From: Psychrobacillus psychrodurans
GTDB taxonomy: Bacteria > Bacillota > Bacilli > Bacillales_A > Planococcaceae
DNA length: 64,000 nucleotides
Assembly (NCBI GenBank): GCA_900114885.1
Contig: FOUN01000003.1
Location: 62,001-126,000, forward strand
Reading direction: 5' to 3'
Shown: positions 1-8,458 of the stretch, piece by piece
How positions within the stretch are numbered: the stretch's first letter is position 1
Layout: every line of letters begins with the position of its first letter
The notes under the pieces: generated by a model
What the model was told of the DNA's origin: nothing
Databases searched by the model: none
Seen by the model: only the letters and a program-made list of their open reading frames with translations
Translations under genes and position numbers: made by a program

Positions 1-25
1 GAACCATTTTATACTAAATGCCAAA

Positions 26-70
26 CAAAAAAAGAAGAGGAATGACTTTGATTTTATAAGTCATCTCTCT
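26..70 (-). terminator. Terminator of ypuF
   Basis: Read on the minus strand, ATGACTT pairs with AAGTCAT, extended by AGAG/CTCT, and is followed by a T-rich run (TTCTTTTTTTG). It overlaps the stop codon of the minus-strand gene ypuF, so it is an intrinsic terminator for that gene. Confidence 0.6.
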
Positions 71-557
71 TTTTTTTCTCTCTTTCTCGTTCCTCCAGTA
101 TTTCTGAACGATCTCGAAGCATATGTTTATGAATAAGAAAATGTATGTCCTCATTCGTTTCTAAATGGACGCGACTTACTTGAGTCTGTAGACTAGGATT
201 AGTTATATCGATAGTAAATCCTTGAAACTTTTGGCTATTAGTCATTAATTCGAGTGCATTTGTCATATTTTTTGTTAATTTTTGGAAATTTAGGTTTTCA
301 AAGAAAGGAGAATTCTTCGTTATTTCCATTCTTTTAATACTTGTTCTCATCGTTTTAATAGCTCCCGTTAGATTTCCGCGACGCCAGTGATACATAGAAG
401 TTGCTAACAAGATTAGAGCAGTTAACGCATGATTTTTATGCCTTGGAGAAACTTCCTTCCAATAGTCTTCCAATAACTCGTGACACTCAAAATAATCGAA
501 GGTTTCATTGAAATGTTTTAGAAATGCGACAAAACTAGTATGAAATGTAGGGTGCAA
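54..557 (-). CDS. ypuF: DUF309 family protein YpuF
   Basis: A protein of about 167 residues of the DUF309 family; its biochemical function is unknown. The family signature YFECHELLEDYW lies near the N-terminus. The best start is TTG at 557, preceded by AGGAAAGGTGA at good spacing; a GTG at 566 is in frame but sits inside that ribosome binding site. It is divergent from scpA, with only about 55 bp between the two starts, as in B. subtilis where ypuF sits next to scpA. The C-terminus is very charged (runs of E, R and K). Family assignment is confident; a role cannot be given. Confidence 0.8.
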   Translation of the reverse strand: MHPTFHTSFVAFLKHFNETFDYFECHELLEDYWKEVSPRHKNHALTALILLATSMYHWRRGNLTGAIKTMRTSIKRMEITKNSPFFENLNFQKLTKNMTNALELMTNSQKFQGFTIDITNPSLQTQVSRVHLETNEDIHFLIHKHMLRDRSEILEEREREKKKRDDL

Positions 558-611
558 TACAATCACCTTTCCTCTATAATAATGTTAAAAACCGATAATA
601 GGTGGAGTTTT

Positions 612-1391
612 ATGACTTACGAAGTAAAAACAGAAGCGTTTGAAGGACCTCTAGATTTATTATTACATTTAATAAATCGTTTGGAAATAGATATATACGA
701 TATAAAAATGGCGGAAATCACAGAGCAGTACATGGAGCATGTTCACGCAATGCGTGTTCTAGAACTCAATGAAGCAAGTGAATACTTAGTAATGGCTGCA
801 ACTTTACTATCGATTAAAAGTAAAATGTTATTGCCAATTCACCAAGACGATGACATGGACGATGATTTCGATATGGATTTACAAGATCCAAGGGATGAAC
901 TTGTACTAAGATTAATAGAATATAAGAAGTATAAAGAAGCAGCAGAAAACTTGCATGAGATGGAGGAGACACGTTCACTCTATTATTCTAGGCCACCAAC
1001 AGATTTAAGTGAATACCAAACTAGTAAACAATTAGAATTACTTGAATTAGACGCAAATGTGTACGATATGCTCGGTGCTTTTCAAAAAATGTTGCGAAGA
1101 AAACAAATAAATGCACCTCTTAATACACGAATAAGTAAACAAGAAATATCGATTAAAGCTCAGATGAAAAATGTTATTGAGGTTTTGAAAAAGGGAGGAG
1201 GGAAATTATCATTTTACGATTTATTCCCTACAAGAGATAAGACCTCGATCGTTACTACTTTTTTATCTCTACTTGAACTGATGAAACGTCAGATTATACA
1301 TGTAGAACAAAAAAGTAATTTTGAAGATTTGTTTGTGCATTTGCGAAAGGAAGATATAGAAAGTGAATTCCAAGATGAAATTGATGAGTAA
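612..1391 (+). CDS. scpA: Segregation and condensation protein A
   Basis: ScpA is the kleisin subunit of the bacterial SMC condensin; it bridges the SMC head domains and binds ScpB, compacting and segregating the chromosome. The protein is 259 residues. Its N-terminus carries the typical kleisin opening (EAFEGPLDLLLHLI), and the middle has an acidic run (DDDMDDDFDMD) near residues 75-90. The ATG at 612 is chosen because GGTGGAG precedes it and it matches the family start; upstream in-frame codons lack homology. The 3' end overlaps scpB by up to 29 bp, consistent with translational coupling. Confidence 0.95.
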   Translation: MTYEVKTEAFEGPLDLLLHLINRLEIDIYDIKMAEITEQYMEHVHAMRVLELNEASEYLVMAATLLSIKSKMLLPIHQDDDMDDDFDMDLQDPRDELVLRLIEYKKYKEAAENLHEMEETRSLYYSRPPTDLSEYQTSKQLELLELDANVYDMLGAFQKMLRRKQINAPLNTRISKQEISIKAQMKNVIEVLKKGGGKLSFYDLFPTRDKTSIVTTFLSLLELMKRQIIHVEQKSNFEDLFVHLRKEDIESEFQDEIDE

Positions 1392-1950
1392 TATAGAAAG
1401 TCTATTATTTGTAAGTGGAGAGGATGGTCTAACTAAAAAACAATTAGCTTTCCTAACTAGTTCGGCAGATGAGGAAATAGAAGCGATCCTCCAGGAAATG
1501 ATACAGGAATATAAAACAAATCACACTAGGGGAATTGAGATAAAACAATTAGCAGGAACCTATCAATTAGTTACGAAGCAAGAAAATATAGATAGTATTC
1601 AGAGACTAGTAGAGAATCCAACAAATCAGTCATTGTCGCAGGCATCTCTTGAAGTTCTAGCAATTGTTGCATATAAGCAACCTATTACGAGAGTAGAGAT
1701 TGAAGAAATTCGTGGGGTCAAGTCAGAGCGACCAATTCATACTCTTTCTGCTAAAGGTCTAATACAAGAAATAGGCCGTGCAGAAGGGACAGGTCGGGCT
1801 ATTTTATATGGAACGACAACTGAATTTCTTCAATACTTTGGGTTAAAAGATATTAAAGCACTTCCACCACTACCAGAAGATTTGTCTGTTGATGAAATGG
1901 AAGACACAGATTTATTTATGACGAAATTTCAAGAGACCTTTGAAGGGTAG
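1363..1950 (+). CDS. scpB: Segregation and condensation protein B
   Basis: ScpB is the winged-helix (kite) partner that dimerises and binds ScpA in the SMC condensin complex. The family core is clear: QASLEVLAIVAYKQPITR followed by EIRGVKSERPI and GRAEGTGRAILYGTT. Length (about 195 residues) matches the family. The GTG at 1363 has AAAGGAAG about 9 bp upstream; an ATG at 1375 (MKLMSNIESLLF) is an equally reasonable start by homology. Either way the start lies inside the end of scpA, so the two are cotranslated. Confidence 0.95.
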   Translation: MNSKMKLMSNIESLLFVSGEDGLTKKQLAFLTSSADEEIEAILQEMIQEYKTNHTRGIEIKQLAGTYQLVTKQENIDSIQRLVENPTNQSLSQASLEVLAIVAYKQPITRVEIEEIRGVKSERPIHTLSAKGLIQEIGRAEGTGRAILYGTTTEFLQYFGLKDIKALPPLPEDLSVDEMEDTDLFMTKFQETFEG

Positions 1951-1988
1951 AAATAATTGAATGAGGAGTATGATTCATTTTTAAAAAA

Positions 1989-2963
1989 ATGGTGTTTTTT
2001 CTGTTGCTTTTTCTTTTGTGGAATGTAAATGATGTGGAAGCCTCGTCATCTTATGCTGTTATTGACGCAAATACAGGGAGATTATTAGAGGGTAGCAATG
2101 CAAATACAGAACTACCAATCGCAAGCCTCACTAAAGTTTGGACTGCTTTAACAGTGTTGGATAATGTGTCGCTCGATGACGAAATAACAATCTCAAATGC
2201 TGCTGCAACACAAGAAGGGTCATCTCTATACTTAAAGGCCGGTGAGGTTTGGACTGTCGAATCCTTATTGTATGGGTTGCTGTTACAATCAGGTAATGAC
2301 GCTGCTTATGCACTTGCTGAGCATACAGGTGGATCTATGGAAGGCTTTACTAAATTGATGAACGAAAAAATACAGTTAGCTGGGTTAGAAAACTCTCATT
2401 TTACTAATCCATCGGGACTCCACCAAGATGAGCACTATGCTTCTGCTTTAGATATGGCTAATATGTTCCGACTGGCTTTGCAGAACGAGTCATATACTCA
2501 AATTGCATCAGCTAAAACTTATACTCCTAAAGAAAGATCCGTCACTTGGAGAAATAAACATAAATTATTGCACTTTAATAAGTATGCGGTAGCTGGAAAA
2601 ACCGGGTATACAAAAGTAGCAGGAAGAACACTAGTGACTTATTTTGAGGATAATGGAAAAAAAGTTATTGTAGTAACATTAAACCATTCGAATGATTGGA
2701 ATACTCATTCTTCTCTTGCAGCAAATGTTTTTCGGACATACGATAATGTCAAGGTTGTGGAAAAAGGAAAATATCGTCTGTTAGATAAACAGATTATTGA
2801 AGTGAAAAAAGATTATTTCCTTTTACTTAAAAAAGAGGAAAAAGATGCGACTAAAAATGTATTGATGATTCCACGTAAATCATCAGAAAAAAAACCCTAT
2901 CTTTGGAATGTTACGATTAATAATGAGATTGCATTAAAATTTAACGTAATGAAAATTAAATAG
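1989..2963 (+). CDS. dacB: D-alanyl-D-alanine carboxypeptidase, DacB/DacF type
   Basis: A serine-type penicillin-binding protein that trims the terminal D-Ala of peptidoglycan stem peptides. All three active-site motifs are present: SLTK (S46, K49), SGN (101-103) and KTG (205-207). A hydrophobic N-terminus ending near VEAS looks like a signal peptide. Position between scpB and rluB matches dacB (PBP5*), which modifies spore cortex; at 324 residues it is shorter than PBP5*. The start is odd: the ATG at 1989 has no positive n-region and its nearest GAGGAG (1963-1968) is 20 bp away. An in-frame ATT at 1977, 8 bp from GAGGAG, would add MFKK and complete the signal peptide. Confidence 0.88.
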   Translation: MVFFLLLFLLWNVNDVEASSSYAVIDANTGRLLEGSNANTELPIASLTKVWTALTVLDNVSLDDEITISNAAATQEGSSLYLKAGEVWTVESLLYGLLLQSGNDAAYALAEHTGGSMEGFTKLMNEKIQLAGLENSHFTNPSGLHQDEHYASALDMANMFRLALQNESYTQIASAKTYTPKERSVTWRNKHKLLHFNKYAVAGKTGYTKVAGRTLVTYFEDNGKKVIVVTLNHSNDWNTHSSLAANVFRTYDNVKVVEKGKYRLLDKQIIEVKKDYFLLLKKEEKDATKNVLMIPRKSSEKKPYLWNVTINNEIALKFNVMKIK

Positions 2964-2972
2964 AATTATGGT

Positions 2973-3010
2973 GAAGACAGTTATTACAAAAGACTGTCTT
3001 CTTTTAATTT
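2973..3010 (+). terminator. Terminator after dacB
   Basis: Perfect 9-bp stem GAAGACAGT (2973-2981) with ACTGTCTTC (2993-3001), followed by TTTTAATTT. Intrinsic terminator between dacB and rluB. Confidence 0.8.
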
Positions 3011-3070
3011 GTCCCAAAGTATGACATAATTCACTCATATGATTTGGATAGAATGGACGAGGTGAATGTG

Positions 3071-3805
3071 TTGGAAAGATTACAAAAAGTGCTCGCACAT
3101 GCAGGTGTGGCATCTAGAAGAAAAGCGGAAGAAATGATTACACAAGGAAAAGTTAAAGTGAATGGAAAAGTAGTAACAGAACAAGGGTTAAAAGTGTCCG
3201 ACAATGATGTAGTAGAAGTTGACGGGGTTAAATTAGAAAAAGAGCAAAAAGTATACTATTTACTTTATAAACCACGTGGAGTAATTTCGGCTGTTTCGGA
3301 TGATAAAGGCAGAAAAACAGTAACGGATTTATTGCCACATGTGAAAGAGCGCTTATATCCTGTAGGAAGACTGGATTATGAAACATCAGGTTTGTTACTT
3401 CTTACTAATGATGGAGATTTTTCTTATGCCCTCACACACCCAAAATATAAAGTGGATAAAACATATGTAGCACGAGTAAAAGGTATCCCTTTAAAGGAAC
3501 AGTTGCGACCACTGGAACGAGGAATTGTTTTAGAAGATGGTAAAACAGCTCCTGCTAGAGTAAAGCTACTATCTTCCGAGAGAAAAGCTGATAAATCGAT
3601 TATAGAGATCACCATACATGAAGGAAAAAACAGACAAGTACGTAGAATGTTCGATGCAATAGGTTTTCCTGTTCAAAAGCTAAAAAGAGAACAATTTGGT
3701 TTCTTAACTCTTCACGGTTTAAATGCCGGGGAATGGAGAGAATTGACTACTCATGAAGTAAAACAAATGAGAGTGTTAGCAGAGACGGGGAAAATAGGAA
3801 AATAA
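3071..3805 (+). CDS. rluB: 23S rRNA pseudouridine synthase, RluB/RsuA family
   Basis: Converts uridine to pseudouridine in 23S rRNA (RluB family). An N-terminal S4 RNA-binding domain (ERLQKVLAHAGVASRRKAEE) is followed by the catalytic domain with the motif GRLDYETSGLLLLTNDG, whose aspartate (about D102) is the nucleophile, and by the KPRGV and EGKNRQVRRM motifs. TTG at 3071 is preferred: GAGGTGA lies 5 bp upstream and the protein then starts MERLQKVL like its homologues. In B. subtilis spmA and spmB precede it; here it directly follows the dacB terminator. Confidence 0.93.
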   Translation: MERLQKVLAHAGVASRRKAEEMITQGKVKVNGKVVTEQGLKVSDNDVVEVDGVKLEKEQKVYYLLYKPRGVISAVSDDKGRKTVTDLLPHVKERLYPVGRLDYETSGLLLLTNDGDFSYALTHPKYKVDKTYVARVKGIPLKEQLRPLERGIVLEDGKTAPARVKLLSSERKADKSIIEITIHEGKNRQVRRMFDAIGFPVQKLKREQFGFLTLHGLNAGEWRELTTHEVKQMRVLAETGKIGK

Positions 3806-3822
3806 AACCTATGTGTTCACAA

Positions 3823-3850
3823 AGCCTTCATAAGTAAGGCTCTTTTAATT
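3823..3850 (+). terminator. Terminator after rluB
   Basis: Short stem AGCCTT (3823-3828) with AAGGCT (3836-3841), then CTTTTAATTT. A weak intrinsic terminator separating rluB from resA. Confidence 0.55.
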
Positions 3851-3904
3851 TGTAAATTTTGTTATAATAATTCATGATTATGCTTGGAAATGGAGGTTAG
3901 CAAA

Positions 3905-4441
3905 TTGGCACAGTCTAAGAAACGACGTTTTTATATGAGAACAGCTATATTAGCAGTACTCGTCGTAGCTATAGTTTTTACAGTTTACTCCAACTTAAAT
4001 AAAGAGAAAAATGCTGTATTACAAGTAGGCGATAAAGCTCCAGATTTCGTATTAGTAGATATGGATGGAACTGAAAGGCGTTTGTCTGATTATAAAGGGC
4101 AAGGTGTGTTTCTGAACTTCTGGGGTACATGGTGTAAGCCTTGTGCAAAAGAAATGCCGGCCATGGACAACCAATACGGTGAATATGCTAATAAGGGTGT
4201 CCAAACACTGGCTATTAATATTGGTGAATCTGACCTTAAGGTAAATAGTTTTTCAAATCGATATGGTTTAACTTTTCCTATAGCAATTGATCGTAATAAA
4301 AGTGTAATGGAATCGTATAATATTGATCCGCTGCCAACTACTTTTTTGATCAATCCAGAAGGTAAGATTGAGAAAATTATTAAAGGCGAAATGACCGAAG
4401 AAGATATTGCGAATTTTATGGATCAAATTAAACCTTCATGA
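3905..4441 (+). CDS. resA: Thiol-disulfide oxidoreductase ResA
   Basis: A membrane-anchored, extracytoplasmic thioredoxin-like protein that reduces the CxxCH cysteines of apocytochrome c before heme attachment. An N-terminal transmembrane anchor (about residues 13-30) is followed by an AhpC/TSA-thioredoxin fold with the active site WCKPC (about C77 and C80). TTG at 3905 is preferred because GGAGG at 3892-3896 is spaced 8 bp from it; the upstream ATGs overlap that site. First gene of resABC, only 13 bp before resB, so one transcript is expected. Confidence 0.93.
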   Translation: MAQSKKRRFYMRTAILAVLVVAIVFTVYSNLNKEKNAVLQVGDKAPDFVLVDMDGTERRLSDYKGQGVFLNFWGTWCKPCAKEMPAMDNQYGEYANKGVQTLAINIGESDLKVNSFSNRYGLTFPIAIDRNKSVMESYNIDPLPTTFLINPEGKIEKIIKGEMTEEDIANFMDQIKPS

Positions 4442-4454
4442 AGGAGTCTTAAAA

Positions 4455-6113
4455 ATGGACAAGATAGTTTGTGCATGTGGAAACGTTAATCCAGCTGGTA
4501 CAGAGTTATGTGAGAGCTGTGGTCGTCCATTAACTGAAGAGACAAAAGAGAAAAAAATTGTAGATATGCGCTATGAAGGATCTGCAAGACGGTCTCAAAC
4601 GTATAATAAGACGATAATTGATAAAGTATGGAATTTCTTTTCCAGTGTAAAAGTAGGTATGTGGATAATCGTAGCGATTCTAATTGCAGCTGCAATTGGA
4701 ACTATACTTCCACAAGTATTTTATGTGCCTGCAACAAATGAAACTGATATTGCTGCATATTATCAGAGAGTGTATGGTGGGTTTGGAACCCTGTATTATA
4801 AGCTTGGGTTATCGGACTTATACAGCTCATGGTGGTTTCAGGTATTAGTTGGTATGCTTGGTATTTCACTAGTAATAGCAAGTTTAGATAGAGTCATACC
4901 TCTTTATAAATCTTTGAAAAAACAAAAGACGAAGAGACATTTAAGTTTCTTGAAGAGACAACGTATTTTTGGCATGGGTAAATCGGATGTTACTGAGGAG
5001 TCATTACTGAAAACGGAAGAAAAGCTTAAAGAGCTAAAATACAATATAAAACGTGAAGGTAATGCGATTTTAGCAGAACGAGGACGTTTTTCACGTTGGG
5101 GTCCGTACGTCAACCATTTAGGACTAATTATTTTCCTTTTTGGTGTAATGCTTCGTGCCCTTCCTGGTTTTTATGTAGATGAAACGATGTGGTTACGTGA
5201 AGGTGAAACGCTTTATGTACCTGAAACAGACGGTTATTTCTTAGAAAGTAAAGAATTCATCTATGAGACATACTCGAAAGAAGAATCTAAAGAAGTATAC
5301 GGTGATGCTATTGATCGAGTAGGTACGATTGCAAAGAACTATCAAACAGACGTTTCCTTATATAAAGGACCAGAAGATTCTGTAGCAGGACATACAGAAG
5401 ACTTGAAATTTGAAAAGGAAGCTTCTATTCAAGTAAATAAGCCAATTAAATTTGATAATTTCTCAGTGTTCCAAATGGACTTCCGCTTGGATGAATTAGC
5501 AACAATGACATTCCAATTACAGGATAAAGAGACACAGCAATCATTTGGAGAGTTTACAATTGATTTAGCAGATCCTCAACCTTTTTATGAATTAGATGAG
5601 GGATATAAGGTCGAGGTTATGGATTATTACGCTGATTTTACTGGATTTGAAGAAGGGGTTCCGCAATCTCAATCACCACTTCCAAACAATCCTGCCTTTT
5701 TGATAAAAATGTATAGTCCTGAATTCCCTAAAGGTGAAACTAGCTTTGTCATGATTAAAGAAACTGTAGAACCTCTAGGGGTAAACCAACATAAAATTGC
5801 TTTCCAAAGCGTGGAAACGAGAGATGTATCTGGTTTAACAGTTCGTAAAGATTTAACACTTCCACTTCTTGCGTTAGGTGGTCTTATATTTATGATAGGT
5901 GTAGCTCAAGGCTCTTACTGGAACCATCGTCGAATTTGGATTCAATTATCAGAAGATGGACAGACGGTTGTTGCTGCACATACAAACAAAAATTGGTTAA
6001 GTGTTAAGAGAGATTTGGACAAGGTTACAGAAGTAGCTCATCTTCCAAAATATCTAGATCAGCAGGATATAGATTCTTTAGAAGAAAAAGTGGATAAAGA
6101 AGAAGGAGTTTAA
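4455..6113 (+). CDS. resB: Cytochrome c biogenesis protein ResB
   Basis: Membrane component of system II cytochrome c maturation; with ResC it moves heme across the membrane and joins it to apocytochrome c. The protein (about 552 residues) starts with a zinc-ribbon-like CxC...CxxC segment (ACGN...CESCG), then has transmembrane helices near residues 55-75 and 125-145, a third after RWGPYVNH, a large extracytoplasmic region and a last helix near residue 470. The ATG at 4455 follows AAGGAG (4440-4445). ResC starts 4 bp after its stop. The client may be the CxxCH domain of QcrC at 50 kb. Confidence 0.93.
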   Translation: MDKIVCACGNVNPAGTELCESCGRPLTEETKEKKIVDMRYEGSARRSQTYNKTIIDKVWNFFSSVKVGMWIIVAILIAAAIGTILPQVFYVPATNETDIAAYYQRVYGGFGTLYYKLGLSDLYSSWWFQVLVGMLGISLVIASLDRVIPLYKSLKKQKTKRHLSFLKRQRIFGMGKSDVTEESLLKTEEKLKELKYNIKREGNAILAERGRFSRWGPYVNHLGLIIFLFGVMLRALPGFYVDETMWLREGETLYVPETDGYFLESKEFIYETYSKEESKEVYGDAIDRVGTIAKNYQTDVSLYKGPEDSVAGHTEDLKFEKEASIQVNKPIKFDNFSVFQMDFRLDELATMTFQLQDKETQQSFGEFTIDLADPQPFYELDEGYKVEVMDYYADFTGFEEGVPQSQSPLPNNPAFLIKMYSPEFPKGETSFVMIKETVEPLGVNQHKIAFQSVETRDVSGLTVRKDLTLPLLALGGLIFMIGVAQGSYWNHRRIWIQLSEDGQTVVAAHTNKNWLSVKRDLDKVTEVAHLPKYLDQQDIDSLEEKVDKEEGV

Positions 6114-6117
6114 CAAA

Positions 6118-7302
6118 ATGGATATGGCATCTCTAAGTAGTACCTTATTATTTATAGCTTTTGTAGCATATTTAGTTGCTACATTTTTATTTGGAGGAGC
6201 AGTGAAATCTTCAAATGCTGAAAGCACCAAGTCCTTTGATAGATGGGGCAAATTAGCGATTACCGTTACTATTATAGGATTTATTGCTAATCTCGGCTAT
6301 TTTATTACTAGATGGATTGCTGCTGGACATGCGCCTGTAAGTAACCTATTTGAGTTTACTGCTGCATTTGGAATGATGATTGTAGGAGCATTTATTCTTA
6401 TTTACTTTATATATAAAGCTCCTGCTCTTGGATTGTTTGCATTACCAATAGCTTTACTAATCATTGCATATGCAAGTATGTTCCCAAAAGAAATTACTCC
6501 GCTAATACCTGCATTAAAAAGTTACTGGCTAACCATTCATGTAATTACTGCAGCAATGGGTGAGGCAATTTTAGCGATTAGTGCTGTAGCAGGATTTATT
6601 TATTTGTTGAAAAATATTGACTTGACAAAGAGATCCAAGGAACGTTTTTGGATTGAGGCAGTTATGTACGTTTTAGTCCTTGTTGTAGGTTTTGTTGTTG
6701 CTTCGCTATCGTTTTATTTAGTGAATTATAATGCAGAATACAACTATATAAGTAAAGATGAAACACAACATACAATTGTATACACAATGCCAGCCCTATT
6801 TGGTATGAATGAATCAGAAGCAATTACAGATGGAGCATTTGAACCACTTGTGGAAATGCCACCGCTAGTAAATGCAAAAAAATTAACTACAGTTGTTTGG
6901 TCTGTTTTATTTGGTACAGTAATTTATGTTTTACTTCGTTTAATATTACGTAAACGTATTTCTACTGTTTTACAACCACTTACGAAAAAGTCTAATTCTC
7001 AATTGATGGATGAAATCGGGTATCGTTCAGTATTAATCGGTTTCCCTGTGTTTACACTTGGAGCATTAATATTCGCCATGATATGGGCGCATGAAGCATG
7101 GTCACGTTTCTGGGGCTGGGATCCAAAAGAAGTATGGGCACTTATCACGTTCTTATTCTATGCAGTGTTCTTACACCTTCGTTTATCAAAAGGCTGGGAA
7201 GGTAAGAAATCGGCTTGGATTGCTCTAATTGGTTTCATCATAATTATGTTCAACTTGATTGCAGTAAATCTAATTTTAGCGGGATTACATTCTTACGCAT
7301 AA
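6118..7302 (+). CDS. resC: Cytochrome c biogenesis protein ResC/CcsB
   Basis: Heme-handling partner of ResB in system II cytochrome c synthesis. A polytopic membrane protein of 394 residues with the tryptophan-rich WWD-like heme-binding motif ([12 protein letters not shown]) between conserved histidines near the C-terminus (WAHEAW... and [10 protein letters not shown]). It starts ATG 6118 after GAAGGAG. The gene ends resABC; in B. subtilis resD follows at once, but here about 440 bp of repeat DNA intervenes. Confidence 0.93.
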   Translation: MDMASLSSTLLFIAFVAYLVATFLFGGAVKSSNAESTKSFDRWGKLAITVTIIGFIANLGYFITRWIAAGHAPVSNLFEFTAAFGMMIVGAFILIYFIYKAPALGLFALPIALLIIAYASMFPKEITPLIPALKSYWLTIHVITAAMGEAILAISAVAGFIYLLKNIDLTKRSKERFWIEAVMYVLVLVVGFVVASLSFYLVNYNAEYNYISKDETQHTIVYTMPALFGMNESEAITDGAFEPLVEMPPLVNAKKLTTVVWSVLFGTVIYVLLRLILRKRISTVLQPLTKKSNSQLMDEIGYRSVLIGFPVFTLGALIFAMIWAHEAWSRFWGWDPKEVWALITFLFYAVFLHLRLSKGWEGKKSAWIALIGFIIIMFNLIAVNLILAGLHSYA

Positions 7303-7327
7303 CAAAAGTGTATGCGCCGACACCGTT

Positions 7328-7462
7328 CTTCTGCGACGAGCTTTGCGCATGAGCAAAACGAACTTCTGCGACGAGCTTTGCGCAGGAGCAAAACGAACTT
7401 CTGCGACGAGCTTTGCGCAGGAGCAAAACGAACTTCTGCGACGAGCTTTGCGCAGGAGCAAG
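7328..7462 (+). repeat. 35-bp tandem repeat, four copies
   Basis: Four head-to-tail copies begin at 7328, 7363, 7398 and 7433, an exact 35-bp period. Each unit runs CTTCTGCGACGAGCTTTGCG then CAGGAGCAAAACGAA. Copy 1 has T instead of G in CGCAG. CTGCG and CGCAG within each unit can pair around an 11-base loop. The block is much richer in GC than its surroundings. Open reading frames over it on both strands arise from the repeat and are not genes. It lies just after resC and directly before a structured element. Confidence 0.9.
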
Positions 7463-7464
7463 AG

Positions 7465-7606
7465 CTGAAAGGATTTCACGTAAAGGAGTCCTTTGCAGAG
7501 GGGGAGTCAGTCTAAGGTCGTGACATCGTGTCACAACGACTGACTGACCCGCATCGTGCGACCCTGAAATCCTGAAGCGACTCGAGGAGCTAGGCGATGG
7601 ATCTAG
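7465..7606 (+). repeat. Structured intergenic element, copy A
   Basis: A stretch with nested inverted repeats: AGGATTTCA (7470-7478) pairs exactly with TGAAATCCT (7565-7573) and encloses AAAGG/CCTTT and a long hairpin. In that hairpin GTCAGTC (7506-7512) pairs with GACTGAC (7542-7548), and GTCGTGACA (7517-7525) pairs with TGTCAC-A-ACGAC (7529-7540). A diverged copy lies in opposite orientation at 30432-30575. No reading frame is credible. It could be a mobile palindromic element or a structured RNA; neither can be settled here. Confidence 0.7.
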
Positions 7607-7634
7607 AATAAAAGATAGAACTAGTGCACAGTTA

Positions 7635-7680
7635 GAAAGCTCTTTACTCTTTACTTAACGGGAGGAAGAGCTTTTCTTTC
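7635..7680 (+). terminator. Terminator-like hairpin before resD
   Basis: AAGCTCTT pairs with AAGAGCTT around a loop of about 20 bases and is followed by TTCTTTC. It lies upstream of the probable resD promoter, so it would end transcription entering from resABC or from the repeat. Confidence 0.5.
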
Positions 7681-7741
7681 ATTTTGGATACAGTAATTGT
7701 ACAATATAAAGTAGATGTTGATAGAAAGGTTTGATAAAACT

Positions 7742-8458
7742 ATGTCTGAAACAATTAAACTTCTAGTAGTTGAGGATGAAGAACGCATTCGTCGTCTTTT
7801 AAAAATGTATTTAGAACGAGAAGGATATGAAGTAGAAGAAGCTGAAAATGGGGAAGTCGCATTACAGCTTGCATTAGAATTTGAGTATAATTGCATCCTA
7901 TTAGATATAATGATGCCTGAAAAAGATGGCATAGAAGTGATGACAGAGCTACGTATGCATAAAGAAACACCTATCATATTATTGACAGCTAAAGGTGAAG
8001 AAGCAAACCGTGTGGAAGGTTTTGAACTTGGAGCTGACGATTATATTGTAAAGCCGTTTAGCCCAAGAGAAGTAGTATTACGTGTAAAAGCTCTCTTGAA
8101 ACGCTCTACTGCTTTTGCACCTTCTCAAGGAACATCTATTTCAAAAGAAATAGTAGTCTTTCCGCATCTAACGATAGATCATGATGCGCATAGAGTTACT
8201 GCGGATGGGGTAGAAGTAGGTTTAACTCCTAAAGAATATGAACTACTATATTTCTTAGCGAAAGCACCAGATAAAGTATTTGATCGTGAGCAGTTACTAA
8301 AAGAAGTTTGGCATTATGATTTCTTTGGGGATTTGAGAACAGTTGATACTCATGTAAAACGGTTACGTGAAAAGTTAAATAGAGTTTCCGAAAAGTCTGC
8401 TAAAATGATTGTGACTGTATGGGGTGTCGGATATAAATTCGAGGTCATAAATGAATAG
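7742..8458 (+). CDS. resD: Response regulator ResD
   Basis: OmpR-family response regulator that, with ResE, controls respiration and oxygen-limited growth genes including res and, in relatives, qcr. The receiver domain (residues 1-120) has the acidic pocket ED near the start, the phosphoacceptor D55 (LLDIMMPEKDG) and the lysine in VKPFSP. The C-terminal winged helix ends with TVDTHVKRLREKL and TVWGVGYKF. ATG 7742 has AAAGGT 11 bp upstream; an ATG at 7715 is in frame but without homology. It overlaps resE by 8 bp. A possible promoter (TATAAA near 7706) would make resDE separately transcribed. Confidence 0.93.
   Translation: MSETIKLLVVEDEERIRRLLKMYLEREGYEVEEAENGEVALQLALEFEYNCILLDIMMPEKDGIEVMTELRMHKETPIILLTAKGEEANRVEGFELGADDYIVKPFSPREVVLRVKALLKRSTAFAPSQGTSISKEIVVFPHLTIDHDAHRVTADGVEVGLTPKEYELLYFLAKAPDKVFDREQLLKEVWHYDFFGDLRTVDTHVKRLREKLNRVSEKSAKMIVTVWGVGYKFEVINE

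Noticed and set aside
7250-7534. Open reading frames on both strands over the 35-bp repeats
   Set aside because: They exist because a 35-bp repeat without stops is open in several frames; the repeated peptides shift frame-to-frame and have no ribosome binding site or homology.
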